In this document: piece after piece, positions 10,834-24,944 of the stretch | Layout of the letters: the number at the start of each line of letters is the position of its first letter | Position numbering within the stretch: position 1 is the first letter of the stretch | Assembly: GCA_009192285.1 (NCBI GenBank) | Contig: WBVU01000005.1 | Span: 3,242,731-3,306,730 of the forward strand | Source: Morchella semilibera | Taxonomy: Eukaryota > Ascomycota > Pezizomycetes > Pezizales > Morchellaceae | Length of the DNA stretch: 64,000 nucleotides | Direction of reading: 5' to 3' | Notes under the pieces: generated by a model | Told to the model about the DNA's origin: nothing | Databases searched by the model: none | What the model saw: only the letters and a program-made list of their open reading frames with translations | Program-made: the position numbers and the translations under genes

Positions 10834-11728
10834 GGTGGGGTCGGGTGAGAGTGTGTGGAGGTAGAGAGGTGATTAGATAAGCATGTTCTGGCCCGTTGGT
10901 TAAGTGCGCCACAGATACTTGGTATACAGTAATACTGCCTGGGTGGCGGTGCACGTTGGTACGTTCCATTCTATGTACACGGGCCGGGGTATGTATGACC
11001 GCGAGCATCTGCAGCGCAGCAGGGCGTCACAGTGATGGGAATTACTACCGCGCGTGAACCTACCGACAAGAACTACACCCCCAGCTAGCTGCCAGACCCA
11101 GCAACGCCGGGCGGATGTGCGCCACCGAGTGACCTCCCATGATGCGACTCCTATCCACTACCCCACCAAGGCCCCACACCCCCCGCGGTTCCAGGGCCCG
11201 CACTGTCTCCGGTGTAGTAAAGCCAATACCGATTATGGCTAGGGTTAGGGTTGTTTCGCCGTCTTGTGGACCGGTGATGTCGACACCACGGTGCGGTGTA
11301 GAAGGTGTTTGGTGTAGGATGGCTACTGTACTGCTAGCCGTGCAGTGCAGGCGGGTCTGGAGGATGTGTCTGGTGTGGCAGGTCCGGGTAGCTGGGCGCT
11401 TGGTGTCCGTGGGGGGGGGGGGGGTCTTTCCGTATTTAAAGTTGAAGCACCCTTTGGGGGGAGAGGGGTGATGGCGGATTGGGTGAGAGTATACACATTG
11501 TACAGCCCGTAGGGTTAAGCCATAGGTCGTAGTATACCTACATGTCTGCAAGTCATGCGTTTTGAATTCTGATTGATTCTTGATTTTTTCCCATATGGCA
11601 CAACCGCTCTGTTCTTGGCCCACCGATGTAATCATACATATTTAAAGACTATATAAGGGAATCCGCCGTCTATCAAAGCGGCTGTAAACACCAGCGGTTG
11701 GTGGTCACTTGAGTTTACACATCCGGGA

Positions 11729-11804
11729 AGGCACCGGAAAAGACACCAAAAAGGCACCACAAAAGACACCAAAAAGACACCAAAAAGGCACCGGAAAAGG
11801 CACC
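11729..11804. repeat. Minisatellite, 10-12-bp unit
   Basis: About seven tandem copies of a GGCACCAAAAA / AGACACCAAAAA type unit, with variants that differ by G/A or by one A. Confidence 0.8.
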
Positions 11805-14501
11805 TCCCAGCCAACCACCCGGCGTCAACCCACCCCGCGCGACCAGCTGAGCAAGTCCGGAGCTGCAAGCGAGCCTCTCGGAGCTATCTACCTACACGCC
11901 GGAAGCGGTGGATCACAGTTGCATGTGGCGCACACATTCATATCCATAACTCCACAGAACGTGTCCGCCCGCAAACAGCTCTGCGCACCCCAGCGCACAG
12001 CCAAGGCACCAGACGCCCCTATCAGTGCCGACTCCCGGGCCGGAACACATCTGGCTGCACCCCGTGGCTCTGTATGTGTGCGGAAGACAGACAGCGCCGC
12101 TGTATATAGAGCCCCGAGCAGCCGCCATCTCGTCAACCTCTCTCCACCCACTACGTCGTCTCCGCTGTTTGGTACACTTACATGGGCGGATGAGCTAGCT
12201 GCGGCCAGGAGGGTCATGACCAGGTGGTATGTCGGGGCACCGCGAGCTGTGGCTGTTGGCTTACACGAAGACCTCTCTGGCGCTTTTTGTCCCTCTTACC
12301 GTGTCACTGGGGGCATCAACTAAAATGTGGGGGGGGGGGGTGCGTCAAGGTAGGTTATTCACTCCGGCGAGAAGAAAAAGGGTCTATCTGGAGAGTCTCA
12401 CAAGGCTGACTGGCCCTTTAGCCTCGCGGAATCTCAGATCAGATGTTAAGGCGAGACGGGGCCTTGCGCCCGTACCCGCGAGCACTATCGTCCCATTGAT
12501 GAGATACACTACGCCCTATCCGCAGACCATCCCCATATCCACGGGGGAACGATGATCTATGTGGCACGCACGCTGCGGTGCGCCCACCACGGAAGCCACG
12601 ACACAGCACGGCGAGTGATAGCTTGTGATACGGGGCCAAGGAATCGACACGTACCCACAGCAGATGTGTGTGATGCAACCCAGCAAACACCCTTCGGCCT
12701 TGGGGTTTACCTTGTAGCTGGGCGGGGTTGAAACGTGATGAGGTATTTATTAATCTAAGGGCGGTGATACGGCCACCAAATCAATCGATCTACCCAGATA
12801 TCTGATACCACACCTGTGCCCTGCAAGTATCCTGGGATCGAGAGGATCTGCCAGCTCGTCGGTCGCACTCGATTCGAGGAGATGTGCAGCGGCCAGATGA
12901 GAGATTAAATCGTGTGGGATTTGGAGCAGATGCTTGCCCTAGCTAATCGAATCAACCAATGGTTTCATGACATGGTGGGTTCCGCCGCGGTTTTCCCGGG
13001 GATAGAAGGGAGCTTGCAGTGCTGTCTTTTTTTTTTTTTTTTTTTTTTTCTCTTCTTCTTCTTTCCCCGGATCCGGTTGGGTTGATACGGGGGGACTGTG
13101 ATTGGGATAAGCATGTCGCCGTTTTCAAGGCAAAAGTCGAGTGATAATTGGTGAGTAAATCTACCGTGCGGTGAAACAAAACTACTGCTTGTCACACACA
13201 TATGTATTATTAGCAAAAAAAAGGGATTTGGTGATTACCCGCTGTAATAATTAATTAACTATATAACGCTTCCACATGCGACTACCCCAGCCGGGGGCGA
13301 CGTGTGGATTTATCGGTGAGAGCCCCCCCCTCCCCGACCCTTTCAGGCAGGGCGATCCAGCAACAGCCCGAAAACCCACCATGCTGCCGATCCCGCGCCG
13401 ATTACTGATTACCGTGCGCGCGGCATACCGAGCGAGGGGTTCCACCAGCCATCCGGGCTGGTTCGAAATAACGCCTCTGATCGATCTCCCCCCCCTCCCC
13501 CCCCCCAATAGCGTTCTGGAACCCGAGGCGTCACCTACACTGCTTTGGCTACTCTGGACAGCAGGCATGATCCCGGGTTGGTTGTGGGAAGGGGCGCCCG
13601 GCCGGATGCCGGCTCGAAAAGCCCTGAGGAAAGTTTAAAGACAGTTTTTTTTTTCTCAGGCCACTGGTTATCGTGAAGATTAACAGATTCGCCCGGGGTA
13701 TGGACTTTAGAGTGGATAGGATAGAGAGATAGAGATAGAGAGCTGGGAGTGGGGGAGGGGGGGATATGCCTTACGCGCGCGCTGCTAAGGTTCTTATCAT
13801 TCTTATTCGATCCTCGAGAACATAGCTTTTTTTTTTTTTTTTTTTTCCTTTTCCCTTACCTCTTCCCCTCAACTCAACTCAACACATGCGCAGTTCTACC
13901 TACACTACACTCCCCCGCAAGAAAAAGATTCTTCTTCATGTGGCGGCGCATAACTGCATAACTATTACCATTGCTTACCTCTACTCCTCAACACGCGGAC
14001 ACGACTGATTGATGCGGTAGAATAGGCCGATAAGTAGCCCCCCCCTCCCCTCCCCTCCCCCCCTAAAAAAAATTTCTTCTCCACGGCGCTCGCGGAGACG
14101 GACATGCATCGGACGGCCGGTGCAAGACTGTCTGTCTTCTCCTTCTTTCTTTCTTTCTTTCTTTCTGTGGCATGGCATGGGATGGAATGGAATGGTGGGA
14201 TAGAGCAGCAGTTGTGAGACCGGCTATGTATGTATGAGGTGCTCAGCGAAATTTTTCTCCATAGAAGAAACGTACGTACATACAGCTGCAAAAAAAAAAC
14301 CCCGACAAAAAAAAAAAGAAAAAGGCCAGTCAACATGAAACCGCAAACTCCAATGCAGCCCATTCTAAAAGGCCACCCCCCCCATCTCTCCTCTCCTCTT
14401 TCCTCTCCTCAACCCCACCCCATATCATATCCAGAGCCTCATCGAAACACACCACGCCTCGGCAATCTCGCAGTACCCGATGCCATGGCAGGCAGGCATT
14501 G

Positions 14502-14522
14502 CACACACACACACACACACAC
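14502..14522. repeat. (CA)n microsatellite
   Basis: About ten CA units in a non-coding interval. Confidence 0.85.
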
Positions 14523-15084
14523 GGCTGTGTGGCGCGTTGCTGACGGTCTAAGCCACAACGTGTGTACGGCCAAAACGTTCTTCACACACCACACCCCCCC
14601 CCCCCCGCAGTGGAGGGACTGACATGACAGCGGCAGGGGGTACGGTGAGGGTGGGGCGGGTGCAGATACAGCACTGTAGGTAGGTAGGTACCTAGGTACT
14701 TGGGTGACAGGACATAGCCCGGAGCCGCATCAGCTTGTCATTGATCGTCCCCGGCACACGTGATCAAGGCTGATTCCCTCCTCCCCTCCCCTCTCCTCTC
14801 GTTGAGCTGTGGTCATGGGCTCGACGTTACGTCTCGGGGGTAAAAATAAATAAATGAAAATAAATGAACATCCCAGCTACCCAAGCAACCCGTCAAAGCA
14901 AGCCGATGCTATAAAAAGATAAAAATAAACATAAATAAAGCAGATCGAGTGCGCGCGCGCGGTTATGCACACCACAAGAAGTGAAGGGGGGCGGGGTGTC
15001 AATGATCAGAGGCCGGGCAGACGGAGATGTACAGCCCCACAGTTGCGGTTATACCTGAGACAACAGCTAGCAGCAACAACGCAC

Positions 15085-15111
15085 ACCACCACCACCACCA
15101 CCACCACCACC
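15085..15111. repeat. (ACC)n microsatellite
   Basis: Nine ACC units in a non-coding interval. Confidence 0.85.
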
Positions 15112-17257
15112 GCAGATTGAACCTTCAGCAGTGCACACCGGTAACCCGCGTACGTACGTGCTTGCTTGCTTAGCTAATGACGGACGTACCCTAAATACAT
15201 GATCACAGCCAGAGCGGGGGGAGGGGGCAGAGTAGAGTTAATCTACGGAATGGATAGATAGATAGATAGATATATCACCAAACCTGCAGACCGATCCCTG
15301 GTGTTGTAAGAGGTTGCTATATACACACCCCAGGCCCCACCACCGTCGTCGTCATTCCAGCCCCCAAGAGCAAAGTCCAGCCCACAAAAAGCCCCGAAAT
15401 CAACCCTTCGATATAAGTCAAGTCAGTAGCTACCACTGGGCCCTCTCTGTACACATGTATGTACAGTACACACACACACACACATACATACATACATGAC
15501 TACATTTCAAACTCAAGCCCCCCCCCCCGCCCCGCCCCAGTTCGAAACGCTCATGAGGCAGCGGTAGATGCACGCCCTTAAAAAGGGGGACTTGACATTT
15601 CAACCGCGCCGTCATCTTCACGACTCATCACTCGGTGGCAGGAGAGAGGTCACTATGTATGCTAGCTTGGCCGGCCCACCACCGCACACTCAGCGCACGC
15701 ACGCACTACCTACCTCGGCCCCACTCTTTAATTTTTTTTTTTTTTTTTTGCAGAGACGTGGCGTGGTGGTGTATGTACTTATATACTTGTATATAAAAAA
15801 ACATGGAATTTGGGGGATCCTTTAGTTAGCATGTAGTTGTAGAGTGGTTGTGGTTGTGGTTGTGGTGCATGCAGTGATCGTGCCCCAGGATCCCAAGGGG
15901 GAAAGGAAAAAAAAAGAAGGAAAGGGAGCTAGTAGCTTAATTCATGAGTTGGTGCACAGACTGATCGGATGGCCCTGCCCCATCGCGAGGTTAATTCTCC
16001 TGTTGGGGAGATAGCGTGCATAACAATGTATTATCGCACGCTCGCTCGCTCGACAATTGACACCTCACTACTACCCCCCCGATCATGATCATGATCAGCT
16101 CGACCCTGCGGCGTGGCTGTCTGGAAAATGGGTATGGGTATGGGTATGTAGCCAGCAGACAACAGCCCGGAATGAAAGCAGTGTCGTCACCTTTTTTTTT
16201 CACGAGGGGGTTGGACTTGGTCTGTATTGTGATTTCTCGTATTTATATATATTTTTGTATGTACGTGTGCTCTATATCATATCTTTGCTGCTCATGTACT
16301 GTTCTGTTCTGTTCTGTTTGCCCAACTAGTGTCTGTGGATTTTTTGGTTTTTTTCTTCAATTTTGAATTTCCGTAATTCAATTCATCCATGAAAAGCATA
16401 TACACCTCCAGCTTTTTTTCTTCTCCTTCTTCTCTCTGTATCCCTTTCTCTCTTTCTCCTCCACTCCCTCTCCCTCCCCCCGCCAATGTAGTCTAATCTA
16501 TCTGATAACCGACAAGCATGCCAATTTTCCTAAAACAGATGATATCGACCACCCCAGACCAGAGCAAGAGCAAAGAAAAAAAAAAGAAAGGAAAATGGAA
16601 AAAAAAAAACATGGAAATGTATCTTCACATCTAATATCGATCCCCTCGCTATTCCCACCCCCCCTCTCCTCCGGCTATACTCAACAGAGGATGCGGTGAT
16701 GTAGAACAGTAACCTTAGGGAGAAAGCAAACAAAACTGAACAAAGGAAAATAAAAAAAATACCCCCCCAAGATACACAAGGAAAATGGAACAAAAAAAAG
16801 GCATCGCTCATAAAAAACCCCCATGAACAATTTTAAAAAATCAAACCGACCCCCGGTAACGAATGAAAAGAAACCAATAAAAAAAAGGATAGCAGCCGAC
16901 CACACCAGAAAATGCCGTCAGAAAGCAGAGAAAATGAATAAGAAGAGAAGAAAAAAGCAAAACCCAGACCAATCCAATCCCGAGATCAAATAGAAAAAAA
17001 TGAAAGAATAAACATAGAAGAAAAATGGGAACTAAAAAGGTGGGAAAGTTGACAAAGGAAATTCCTTAAAACCCATAATGATTTTTTCTCTCTGCTTTTT
17101 TTGTCGGTTTTCTCTCCGCCGCTGTTTGTTGTTTTCTTTGTGTAGTAGTCTATTGTCCGCCGTAGACATGTCTCCGTAAAAATCGTATATATGCACAAAT
17201 GAAAGTAGGTTAACAAAAGAAAAGCCTCCACCACCATTCTAGCTGTGCTTCAGTTGT

Positions 17258-18760
17258 CTAGAAGCCCAACCGCCTGCCCATCCGCACCATTCCAATCCTG
17301 ACCCACACCACGAAGCCCAACCACCGCTTCTTGAAACCAGGCCTCCTCTCCTTCCCGGCGCCCCCCCTCTTGCCCCCTGTCCCGGTTCCCGCACCCTGAA
17401 CCCTTGACCTCCCACGCTCCTCCGTACAATCCTCCTCTAGAACCTTTTCGGGAAAGCTGTTTGGCAACTCATCGTCGTCCCAGACAGTGCCGTTTGTCTT
17501 GTTGCTGCCATCAGAGTTTCCTCTCTCCCGGCCTGAACACCTAGAAGTAGCACGTGATCTTTCCTCTCCCTTGGCCTCCGAACGCCTACGCTTGCGTTCC
17601 CGCTTTTCCTCCTTCTTCTCCTCCTTGGCTTCCCAGGCAAGACGGGCTGCTGTGACTGACGCTGCAAATCCCGGTGACGGATCACGCACCACACGGCGTG
17701 TTGTCTCTGATGACGTGCGGCCGATGCGTGATCTCTTGAACGAGGGTGCCCTGCTACCTGTCGGTGATGGCTGCTGGGGAATTGTAACAACCGACTCAAG
17801 GGTCGATGACCTGATAGGCGGGAGCTCCAATGGCGAGACGGGAGATACCGGTGTTGTCAGGGTGCTGGTACTGATACGTCGGTTGTGCAGATCAGTCAAG
17901 CTGCTAGTGGGTAGCATTGGGGTGCTGCGGCCGCCCGTGTTCAGCTGTAAATTCCCTCTGATCGACCTGCTGCGACCACCATTACCCCCGCTACCTTGTA
18001 GAACGGTCCGGCGAGTTAAACTCTCATCATCCGACTCGTCACTAGACTCGTTGGAGGTGTTGTAGTGTGAAACCTCAGGCGTGTATGCACCACGACGAGG
18101 GACCTGTCGCTTAGGGTGTGAAAAGGGTGCATTAACAAGCAACGGCGAGTTGCCGCTAGTGCCGGAAAAGTTGCGCCTGTGACGGTTGGAGTAGGGCGAA
18201 TCTTCGTCAACCCCGCTTGAGTCGCCTGCGTTGTCAAAGATGCCCAATCCGACGCCACCTGGGAGCCCCCCATCCGACCTGGACAGATCCAGCGAATTCC
18301 CACGCGACGAGCCACTAACTTTCTTCAATAGAGGCTTTATCTTACCTCGCGCCTTGTGAGCTGAGGTTGCCGAATGGTGGGGGTAGTACTGCTCCAAGGG
18401 CGGTGAGCCGGGACCCGAGAAGAAACCTTCGTCGATGACATCGTCGGCAAGCTGTTCTGACGACTTCTTTGTATTGTCTGACCGGCTGCGCTTCAGTCTT
18501 GAGGCTGCCTTTGAGACGTGACGAGCGGCAGCTAGTCCAGGGTTAAGGCGTGGTGAAGGTGAAGACGATGTCGAGATAATCGAAGGTGGACCAGTTGAGC
18601 GATAAGCTGATGTAGTGGGGATAGCAGTTGTAGATGAGGGGTAGAGGTAGCCAGTCGCAAACGACGGAGGGGTTGTAGGCGGTTTAGCTGTTGTGGGCGA
18701 GATGGCGTGAGGATGTCGTGGGGGGTGGTATTGATGTGACGGCACTGTAGATGAAGACAT
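17258..18760 (-). CDS. Uncharacterised Ser/Pro/Arg-rich disordered protein
   Basis: A single-exon gene of 500 aa; I do not recognise its function. Residues 1-80 are Ser/Thr/Pro-rich. The middle has short motif-like islands (SRSDNTKKSSEQLADDVIDEGFF near 92-114; NSLDLSRSDGG and GLGIFDNAGD near 155-178), followed by long Ser-rich stretches with RRISTSTLTTPVSP-type sites that could be phosphorylated. Around residues 365-395 a run AARLAWEAKEEKKEEKRERK predicts a charged helix, followed by Arg/Ser- and Gly-rich sequence and a final Trp/Phe/Arg segment. No signal peptide or clear membrane segment is seen. The frame is open with normal codon use and the ATG at 18760 follows a CT/GACT-rich leader, so it is probably a real gene. 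Low-complexity makeup suggests a scaffold or regulatory role, but that is only a guess. Confidence 0.65.
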   Translation of the reverse strand: MSSSTVPSHQYHPPRHPHAISPTTAKPPTTPPSFATGYLYPSSTTAIPTTSAYRSTGPPSIISTSSSPSPRLNPGLAAARHVSKAASRLKRSRSDNTKKSSEQLADDVIDEGFFSGPGSPPLEQYYPHHSATSAHKARGKIKPLLKKVSGSSRGNSLDLSRSDGGLPGGVGLGIFDNAGDSSGVDEDSPYSNRHRRNFSGTSGNSPLLVNAPFSHPKRQVPRRGAYTPEVSHYNTSNESSDESDDESLTRRTVLQGSGGNGGRSRSIRGNLQLNTGGRSTPMLPTSSLTDLHNRRISTSTLTTPVSPVSPLELPPIRSSTLESVVTIPQQPSPTGSRAPSFKRSRIGRTSSETTRRVVRDPSPGFAASVTAARLAWEAKEEKKEEKRERKRRRSEAKGEERSRATSRCSGRERGNSDGSNKTNGTVWDDDELPNSFPEKVLEEDCTEERGRSRVQGAGTGTGGKRGGAGKERRPGFKKRWLGFVVWVRIGMVRMGRRLGF

Positions 18761-21700
18761 GTTTTGAGGTGTTGGGAGTAGTTGTTACAGATTCCAGTTG
18801 GGGGGGGTTGGTGGTTGTGGGGAAACCTTTCGAATATGGAGGAATCACAGAATAATATGTAGGTAGACAGAAGGGGGAGCCCCAGCTTGTATACCAAGAA
18901 CCTCGAAAGCGACTGACTTAACTGACCGACTGATTTGACTGACTGACTGACGACGACAATAAAGGCGGAGCAAGCAGGGCAGACGGAGGGGAGGGGGGGG
19001 GGCAGATTTAGAAGGAGCGAGGCCCCAGGGAAGAAGTAGTAATGACGAACCAAGCGGGCGGTCGCAGCAAATTGCTGTGGCTGCTCACTGTACCTTTCAA
19101 GTGATCTCAATGAGCCAAGAGAAATCCCAAAGCACCCCTCAGATTTTCAGATCCCGGATACGTCCTCCGTGCGGTGCAGCTGCCGATCCGGTTTTTCTCA
19201 ATGCGACCGACGAACCGAGCTGCTCTCTTTCTGCTTTCGCGCGCAACAACCAAAATGTTCTTGATCTCTCTCCTCCTCCTGCCAGAGACAAACAAACAAA
19301 CACACGAAGAAGAAGACACACGCACACACAAACACAAAACCGAAGAAGCACAGTAGAAACCCCCGCGCTCTAATTAATAAACCAGTGGTCAACTCTTGCT
19401 TTCCCCACCCCTTAATGTTTTTTCTTTTTTCCCCGCGCGGCGGTAACCGGAAAGGTAGGTGGGCTGAATGAAATGACTAGGTTTTGCTGATTTCGAAGAG
19501 TGTGGCTTTCCTGCTAAGGAGAAATGCCTACCCAAATAAAAAAATATTCCTTAGAAGAGAAGCTGAAATGAGGCTGTATTCAGACAATAGGATTGCTTAG
19601 TTAGCAAGGTGTAATTACGGGTGTTTGATTTGATTCCCGAGTGGAAAGGTTATAGAAGGGTGGGGAAGAGGAGGTGGGGGGGTGGAAGGGGCTCAGATAA
19701 TTACCAGCTGAGTGACCCATGAGACGATGCAGCTTGGATCCTCTATTAACTCGTCGTGATGAGATGAGGTGAGAAAATCAATTCCACAAAGCTCTGAAGA
19801 AAACCAGAATACCGGCTAGGTTAGCAAAAGCGATTTCTTGATCACACGGAAGAAAGCGGAAGGAGGAAATCAAGGAGGAGTTTAAAAAGATAGAGTCTTG
19901 AAAAAAAAAAAAAAACACAAATCATGTTTTCTATGGTTGCTGCTGTTTTTCCTCAGGCTCTTTTGGGTTAAAGAAAAAAAAAACTCACCTCTTGACTTGC
20001 TAACTTGTTGGTTGCCGTGTGAAGCGGTAAGAGGTCAGTTGAGCTCCTGTTCCTGTGGTCCTATTGACTGATAGATAAACACAGCCCTCCACTTCTCAAC
20101 AACTTTATCTCCACACCACAAATAATTAAAAAAGAATAAGTAACTAGCAACCTGTTCTTGATTCTTATTCTTCTTTCGGTCTTTTTTAAATTTTTTTTCC
20201 TTGGCCCAGCCCTGGATATATGAGAACAGGAGGCAGCTACTAATAAGATAGTAATATATGGCGGGGGTACTGGGAATGGATAAGAAGTGAAAGGGTTGAA
20301 CGAGTGGGAAATGAGGCCGAGATAAGTAGCTGATAGAAGGGGCGATGGAAGAAGTGAAGAAGGTGGGGTGCTAGTAGTAGGTTGATGAACGAAGTGGGGA
20401 GTAGAGTAACTAGTGGTGAAAGGCTAGGAACTCCCGGGGAGAAATGAAGCAATCAAGAGATCAAGTGTCCTTCTTGGTTGGCTAGATGGAAAGAAAGAGA
20501 TAGTGGGGGAGAACGAAGAACAATCGACGACCTCTAGTAAATCAATCCCTCAACAAGCTGCAAGTGTCACTCTCGCGTTCTCAATCACTCACTTATCAGT
20601 AGGTATGATACTCCCTTAGTTAAAAAAGAAAGGAAAGGGAGGGAAAAAAAGAGGCAACTCTACGATGAAGACGGATATTGAAGAAGCAACTTTGGGAACA
20701 CACGGGAACAAAACAGCCAAGTCTCTTCATGTAGGTACGCTGTACGTGAATAGTGAGAGAGAACTGTGCATATCGCTTCACGCATCGACAACAACACCTT
20801 GAAAGCGTGCGATATGTGCTCAGTAGGGACATGATGTTTAGAACACACACTTTAACCCCCCGCCTCTTTCCCTCCCTTCCTTCCTTCCTTCCTCCCCCTA
20901 CATACATACACATTCACTCCCTGGTAAATCCATACATAGAACTAGCCGATGCCCACCTAACCCTACTCTACTGACATCTCCACAGAACATATCTCCGTAG
21001 GGATTATTCGATGCACTTCTTGCATGAGCTTTCTCCGTTTCTATGAACAGCAACTACATCCTGAGATCAATGTGAAGAACGTCCGACGAGACTGGTTTAG
21101 AACCCCTCCCTCCTTCCTTCCCTCTCACCTCCTCTCCTTCCCTTTCCTAAAGGGTAGGGTTGTTCCTCTAGCTTTCTCTTTACTCACCAATAATTGTAAG
21201 TAATTCCACCTCCGCCACTACAATCGATTGAACATTGACAACCAACAAACCACCCATCGCCCCTCATCCAGCTCTCCCACCCCCACAAATTAAACCTGGT
21301 CCACAATGTTCATCAAGCAACGTAGGGTAAGGTCTACTACCCTCATTGCAACCCTTCGGCATATCATCCTGTCGTCAACACTTAATCATAATTAATTTCG
21401 GGCTCATCTCCATCCCTACCACCCCACAAAAATTACCCTCCAATCAATCCTCTCGCGCGCGACTAGACAAAAGAAAAAAGAAAAAGAAGCTAGTCTTAAT
21501 TACTTCCACCCCATACAATTGACCTAAGCGCGTTGTTTACACCCATTTCGTTTGCCGTTGCTGTTGCTGTCGTCGTGACCACCTGAACTCACCATCCTAC
21601 CATACATACCATCCATACCATACCATGTTTGTGTCTTCTCCCAATCCATGGGTCGGTCCTATCCCCTAACCCCCCTCCAAACGGGACCTGTGCACTTACC

Positions 21701-24069
21701 CAACCATCCCTCCCCCACAAGCAATCAATCAAGCAAGCAGAACATGTTGAAAAAGCTGCTTGCTTGCGCTGGTGCTTGTCCTGCAGGCGCTGCATCGCGT
21801 CCACTGTCGTCTGCTCGCAACTACCCGCCCGTGTTTAGAAGCTCTAGCCTGAAGAAACCCTACTCCCGTCCCGCCCAGCACATCCATCACATCCGTCACG
21901 TACATAACGTATGGGCCCTCCCCCCCGTGGTTTCAATCAATGTATGGCAACATGAGCTACGTCCTACATACTACTTACCTACAGTATGCTATGTATGGGC
22001 CACCACAAAGTTGCTTTACATAACCCCCCCCCCCTACTTGGGAGTATATTACCGCACACCGCCAGAGCCAACGAACAACTCACATAGGTTACCATAGGGC
22101 AACTTATACGGTAGGCAAGTATAAGAAATACAGAAGGTGAAGAAGGACACACCTAGCTCAGCACAACATAATAGGCAGAAAAGTTACTCTACTCTTCTCT
22201 GCCTCCTTCCCCCTCCATCTATCTCCCCACGTAAACCCCTAGCCCATCCCATCCCCGCAGTTGCCCACGCAGCAGGCAGCATACCAGAGGCGCGCCTTAT
22301 CTTCTTCCCTTCCATCTCAGCGCGGGCGGGCCACTGATCAGCCAGTTGGAGGGAAGGAGGGCGAACGGATGGTTGCGGTAGGTGTGGTTCGACCACCCCC
22401 TCCCCTCCCCTCCCCTCTCTCTCTCCCCCGATATCGATAAGCGTCTGTCTGTAAGTTCTACCCGTAGAGCCAGTGCCAGTTATCCAAACGCGCGCGCTCA
22501 CGTTCGCGCTCTCTCTCACTCACACTTGTCCGGTTAGAGCCAACAACCATAAAAAATACCATTCGGGAAATCCATCCTTCCCCCAACCAACCCAAATCTC
22601 CCATTTCGGAGTACACTAGTCCGTAGCCGGTCATACCGGGGAAATCAACCAGGATTAGACCCACGCGCTCGGTGCCTGCAAGATCTAGAATAGGTTGGTC
22701 GGCGAGGCGGCACGAGGGAGCTGGCTAGCCGCTCCTGGGTGTGGCTAGTCATTTGTGTGACGCTTTGGGTATAGGTGTGGCGAGTGCGTGCACGAGCCGT
22801 GACGTCCGTCTGTGATGGTTGCACGGTTGCGTGCATAGCGGTGGCGGTGTGTATGTAGGTGGGTGGTGGCGTGACAGAGGGAAACCTTGGATTCCAGCTG
22901 TTTTTCATGAACCTTTGACCGCTGCCTACAGCAAAGCACAACTGCTTACCCACAGGATCGTGTCTTGCTTGCTTTTTTGAGCTTGCTTCTTCTGCCTAGA
23001 GTATGTGCTCCAAGTCCTAAACTGGGGCTACAAGCTCGAATAATTGGTAGGATCCCTTATTAGCACACACGGACGGTAAAGAGGACGTCTCTATTTTTGT
23101 ATCTCTCAGAGTTCTCTCCCAGTCGATAACTACCTGACAGCGATATCTCTCTAATCCATCTACAACCACTTTTAGCCAGGCTAGCTACTCCAATGTAGTT
23201 AGTTGCTCGATAGTTATAATCCACTACGAGCCAATAGGAGCAAGAAGTCCCTCTCATCGCGTTGGTTGTTGTTGTTGTAGCTGTTGTTGTTTTTGTGATT
23301 GTTGTTGTTACTCTCTCTCTAACTACATACCAGCTTCTTGTGGTCTCTCTACTACACAGACCCCAATATTTGCCTCCTCCCAAACGCTGGACACGAAATC
23401 CCAAATTTCAACTCCAAGCGACGGTACGTTCCGCCGCCCCCAACTTTGCCATCCAGCCAGCACTGGCAGCGAAGCAAATCCGCAATCAATCGGATGTTTC
23501 CATGGGTTTGGGTTAGAGTAGGTTAGAATAAAGTGTAGTTAGTAAATTGAGCCACTCTACGAGTCCCGGGTTGAAAGAGAAGGGGGGGGGGGAAGGTGGG
23601 TGTGAAATATGGTAAAGATTCCCAATATCGGCGGATGATCGATTTACCCTGTTTGCGAGATGGTAATGATGATATCATAAGCGCTGCGATTCGATGTAAG
23701 TGATGAATTGTTAGCTGTTGCTTGTTTTTGTTGTTGCTTTTGCTCCCTCTCGAATAAAAAAATTGTTTTTCTTTTGTTTTTCTTGTTTACACTTCACACT
23801 CCTTCTTCCGCCTATAGCTACACACTCCCGTGCCCACGTCCGATCTTGTAAGATAGATCGTACGTGCGCGCACTAAAGTAGGGTTTCCGGGACCGACGAG
23901 ACGGAAACATCGTGCTTGCTTACCATGGTCTGTTCACGGTAACAGCCGGGAAGGAAGGTAGAACACTCGCATGTGGGGGCTCCGTCCCACCCTGGTTGCA
24001 TTGCTAGAGTGGAAGAGGAGTTGTAACTGTTGTAGTACTCCATCTGGAGTACATAGGGCTTCGGGCTCA

Positions 24070-24091
24070 GGGTGGGGTGGGGTGGGGTGGG
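24070..24091 (+). other. Potential G-quadruplex sequence, (GGGGT)n
   Basis: Five G-runs of three to four bases separated by single T residues, the classical short-loop G4 pattern. Position is intergenic. Confidence 0.6.
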
Positions 24092-24944
24092 TAGACGGGG
24101 GTGGTTTGGAATTGGGGCCCGTGTTTCGTTTCCGGATCGCCAGGAACAAAAAAAGGATTCCAAGACGCCATATCCTGCCCGTCTGTTCTGCTCCGTCCGG
24201 AGAAGATGCTCATCGAGTTAAGGGGCGCCGAGGGGGGTGCCTTTTGAGTCTTTACCTCCACGGGAGCCCGAACTAACTGGATGTTCACACCCTCCCTACC
24301 AGAAACAGAACGAGGTGGGAGAAAAGGGAAAAAAAGACGCAAGCCAACACCGGTGTTCGCCCCCTGTTTCTGCTGCGTGGCCGAGCCGTTGATGCAGGGC
24401 AGGGCCGTTTCCTTTCGAATTTTCACACCTTTCCTGAAGGATGTGCAAGGCCCCTGTCGTGATTGCGGTGCACGGGCGTTTTTTTCTGTTCTAGAAGGTT
24501 GTTTTGCCGGTAATTTTGTTTCAATTTCCTGGGAATTTTAGTTAATGCGGCGTTAATTTCCTGAAATTCGGGATCGCGTGACAGGCTGGGATTAGGGAGA
24601 TGGGGGGGATTTGGAGGTGGGTGCTTTGTGTTCTGGAGATTCCACGAGTGTTCTTTTTTAATTTCGGCGCTTTTAATTTGGCAGAGGGGAGATAGGTGGC
24701 TTGATTTGATTGTCAATCAATCAATCGGCGGATATTGGAGAGGCATGGTAGATTAGAGATTGGAGATTGGTGGGTTAGATTGGAGTGGGAAGTGGGCGAT
24801 TTTGTTGGATATGATAGATGAGTAGGTAAGTGATCATTCAAATCTATCTCCGGCATATAGATTAATAATGATAGGCCCATATATGGAAGGTGATGACATT
24901 CTAATCCAACAGGAGTTCGAGAGATCTTCAATTTCTACAAATCT

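Larger units (their letters stand above)
10834..17257. other. 6.4-kb gene-poor interval rich in simple repeats
   Basis: No gene could be supported. Visible: a TAGGGTTAGGG step at 11240-11250, a run of G at 11409-11424, a minisatellite at 11729-11804, a T tract at 13027-13049 and another near 13828-13847, (CA)n at 14502-14522, (ACC)n at 15085-15111, GATA repeats near 15251-15272 and many poly-C and poly-A runs. The longest open frame (11709-12323, +) begins in the minisatellite and shows no protein features. An A/T-rich tail near 16560-17050 leads into the 3' end of the next gene. Confidence 0.55.

Noticed and set aside
11709-12323. 204-codon plus-strand open frame
   Set aside because: It begins inside a minisatellite, its sequence is without domain or family features, and the interval is GC-rich, where long chance frames are common.
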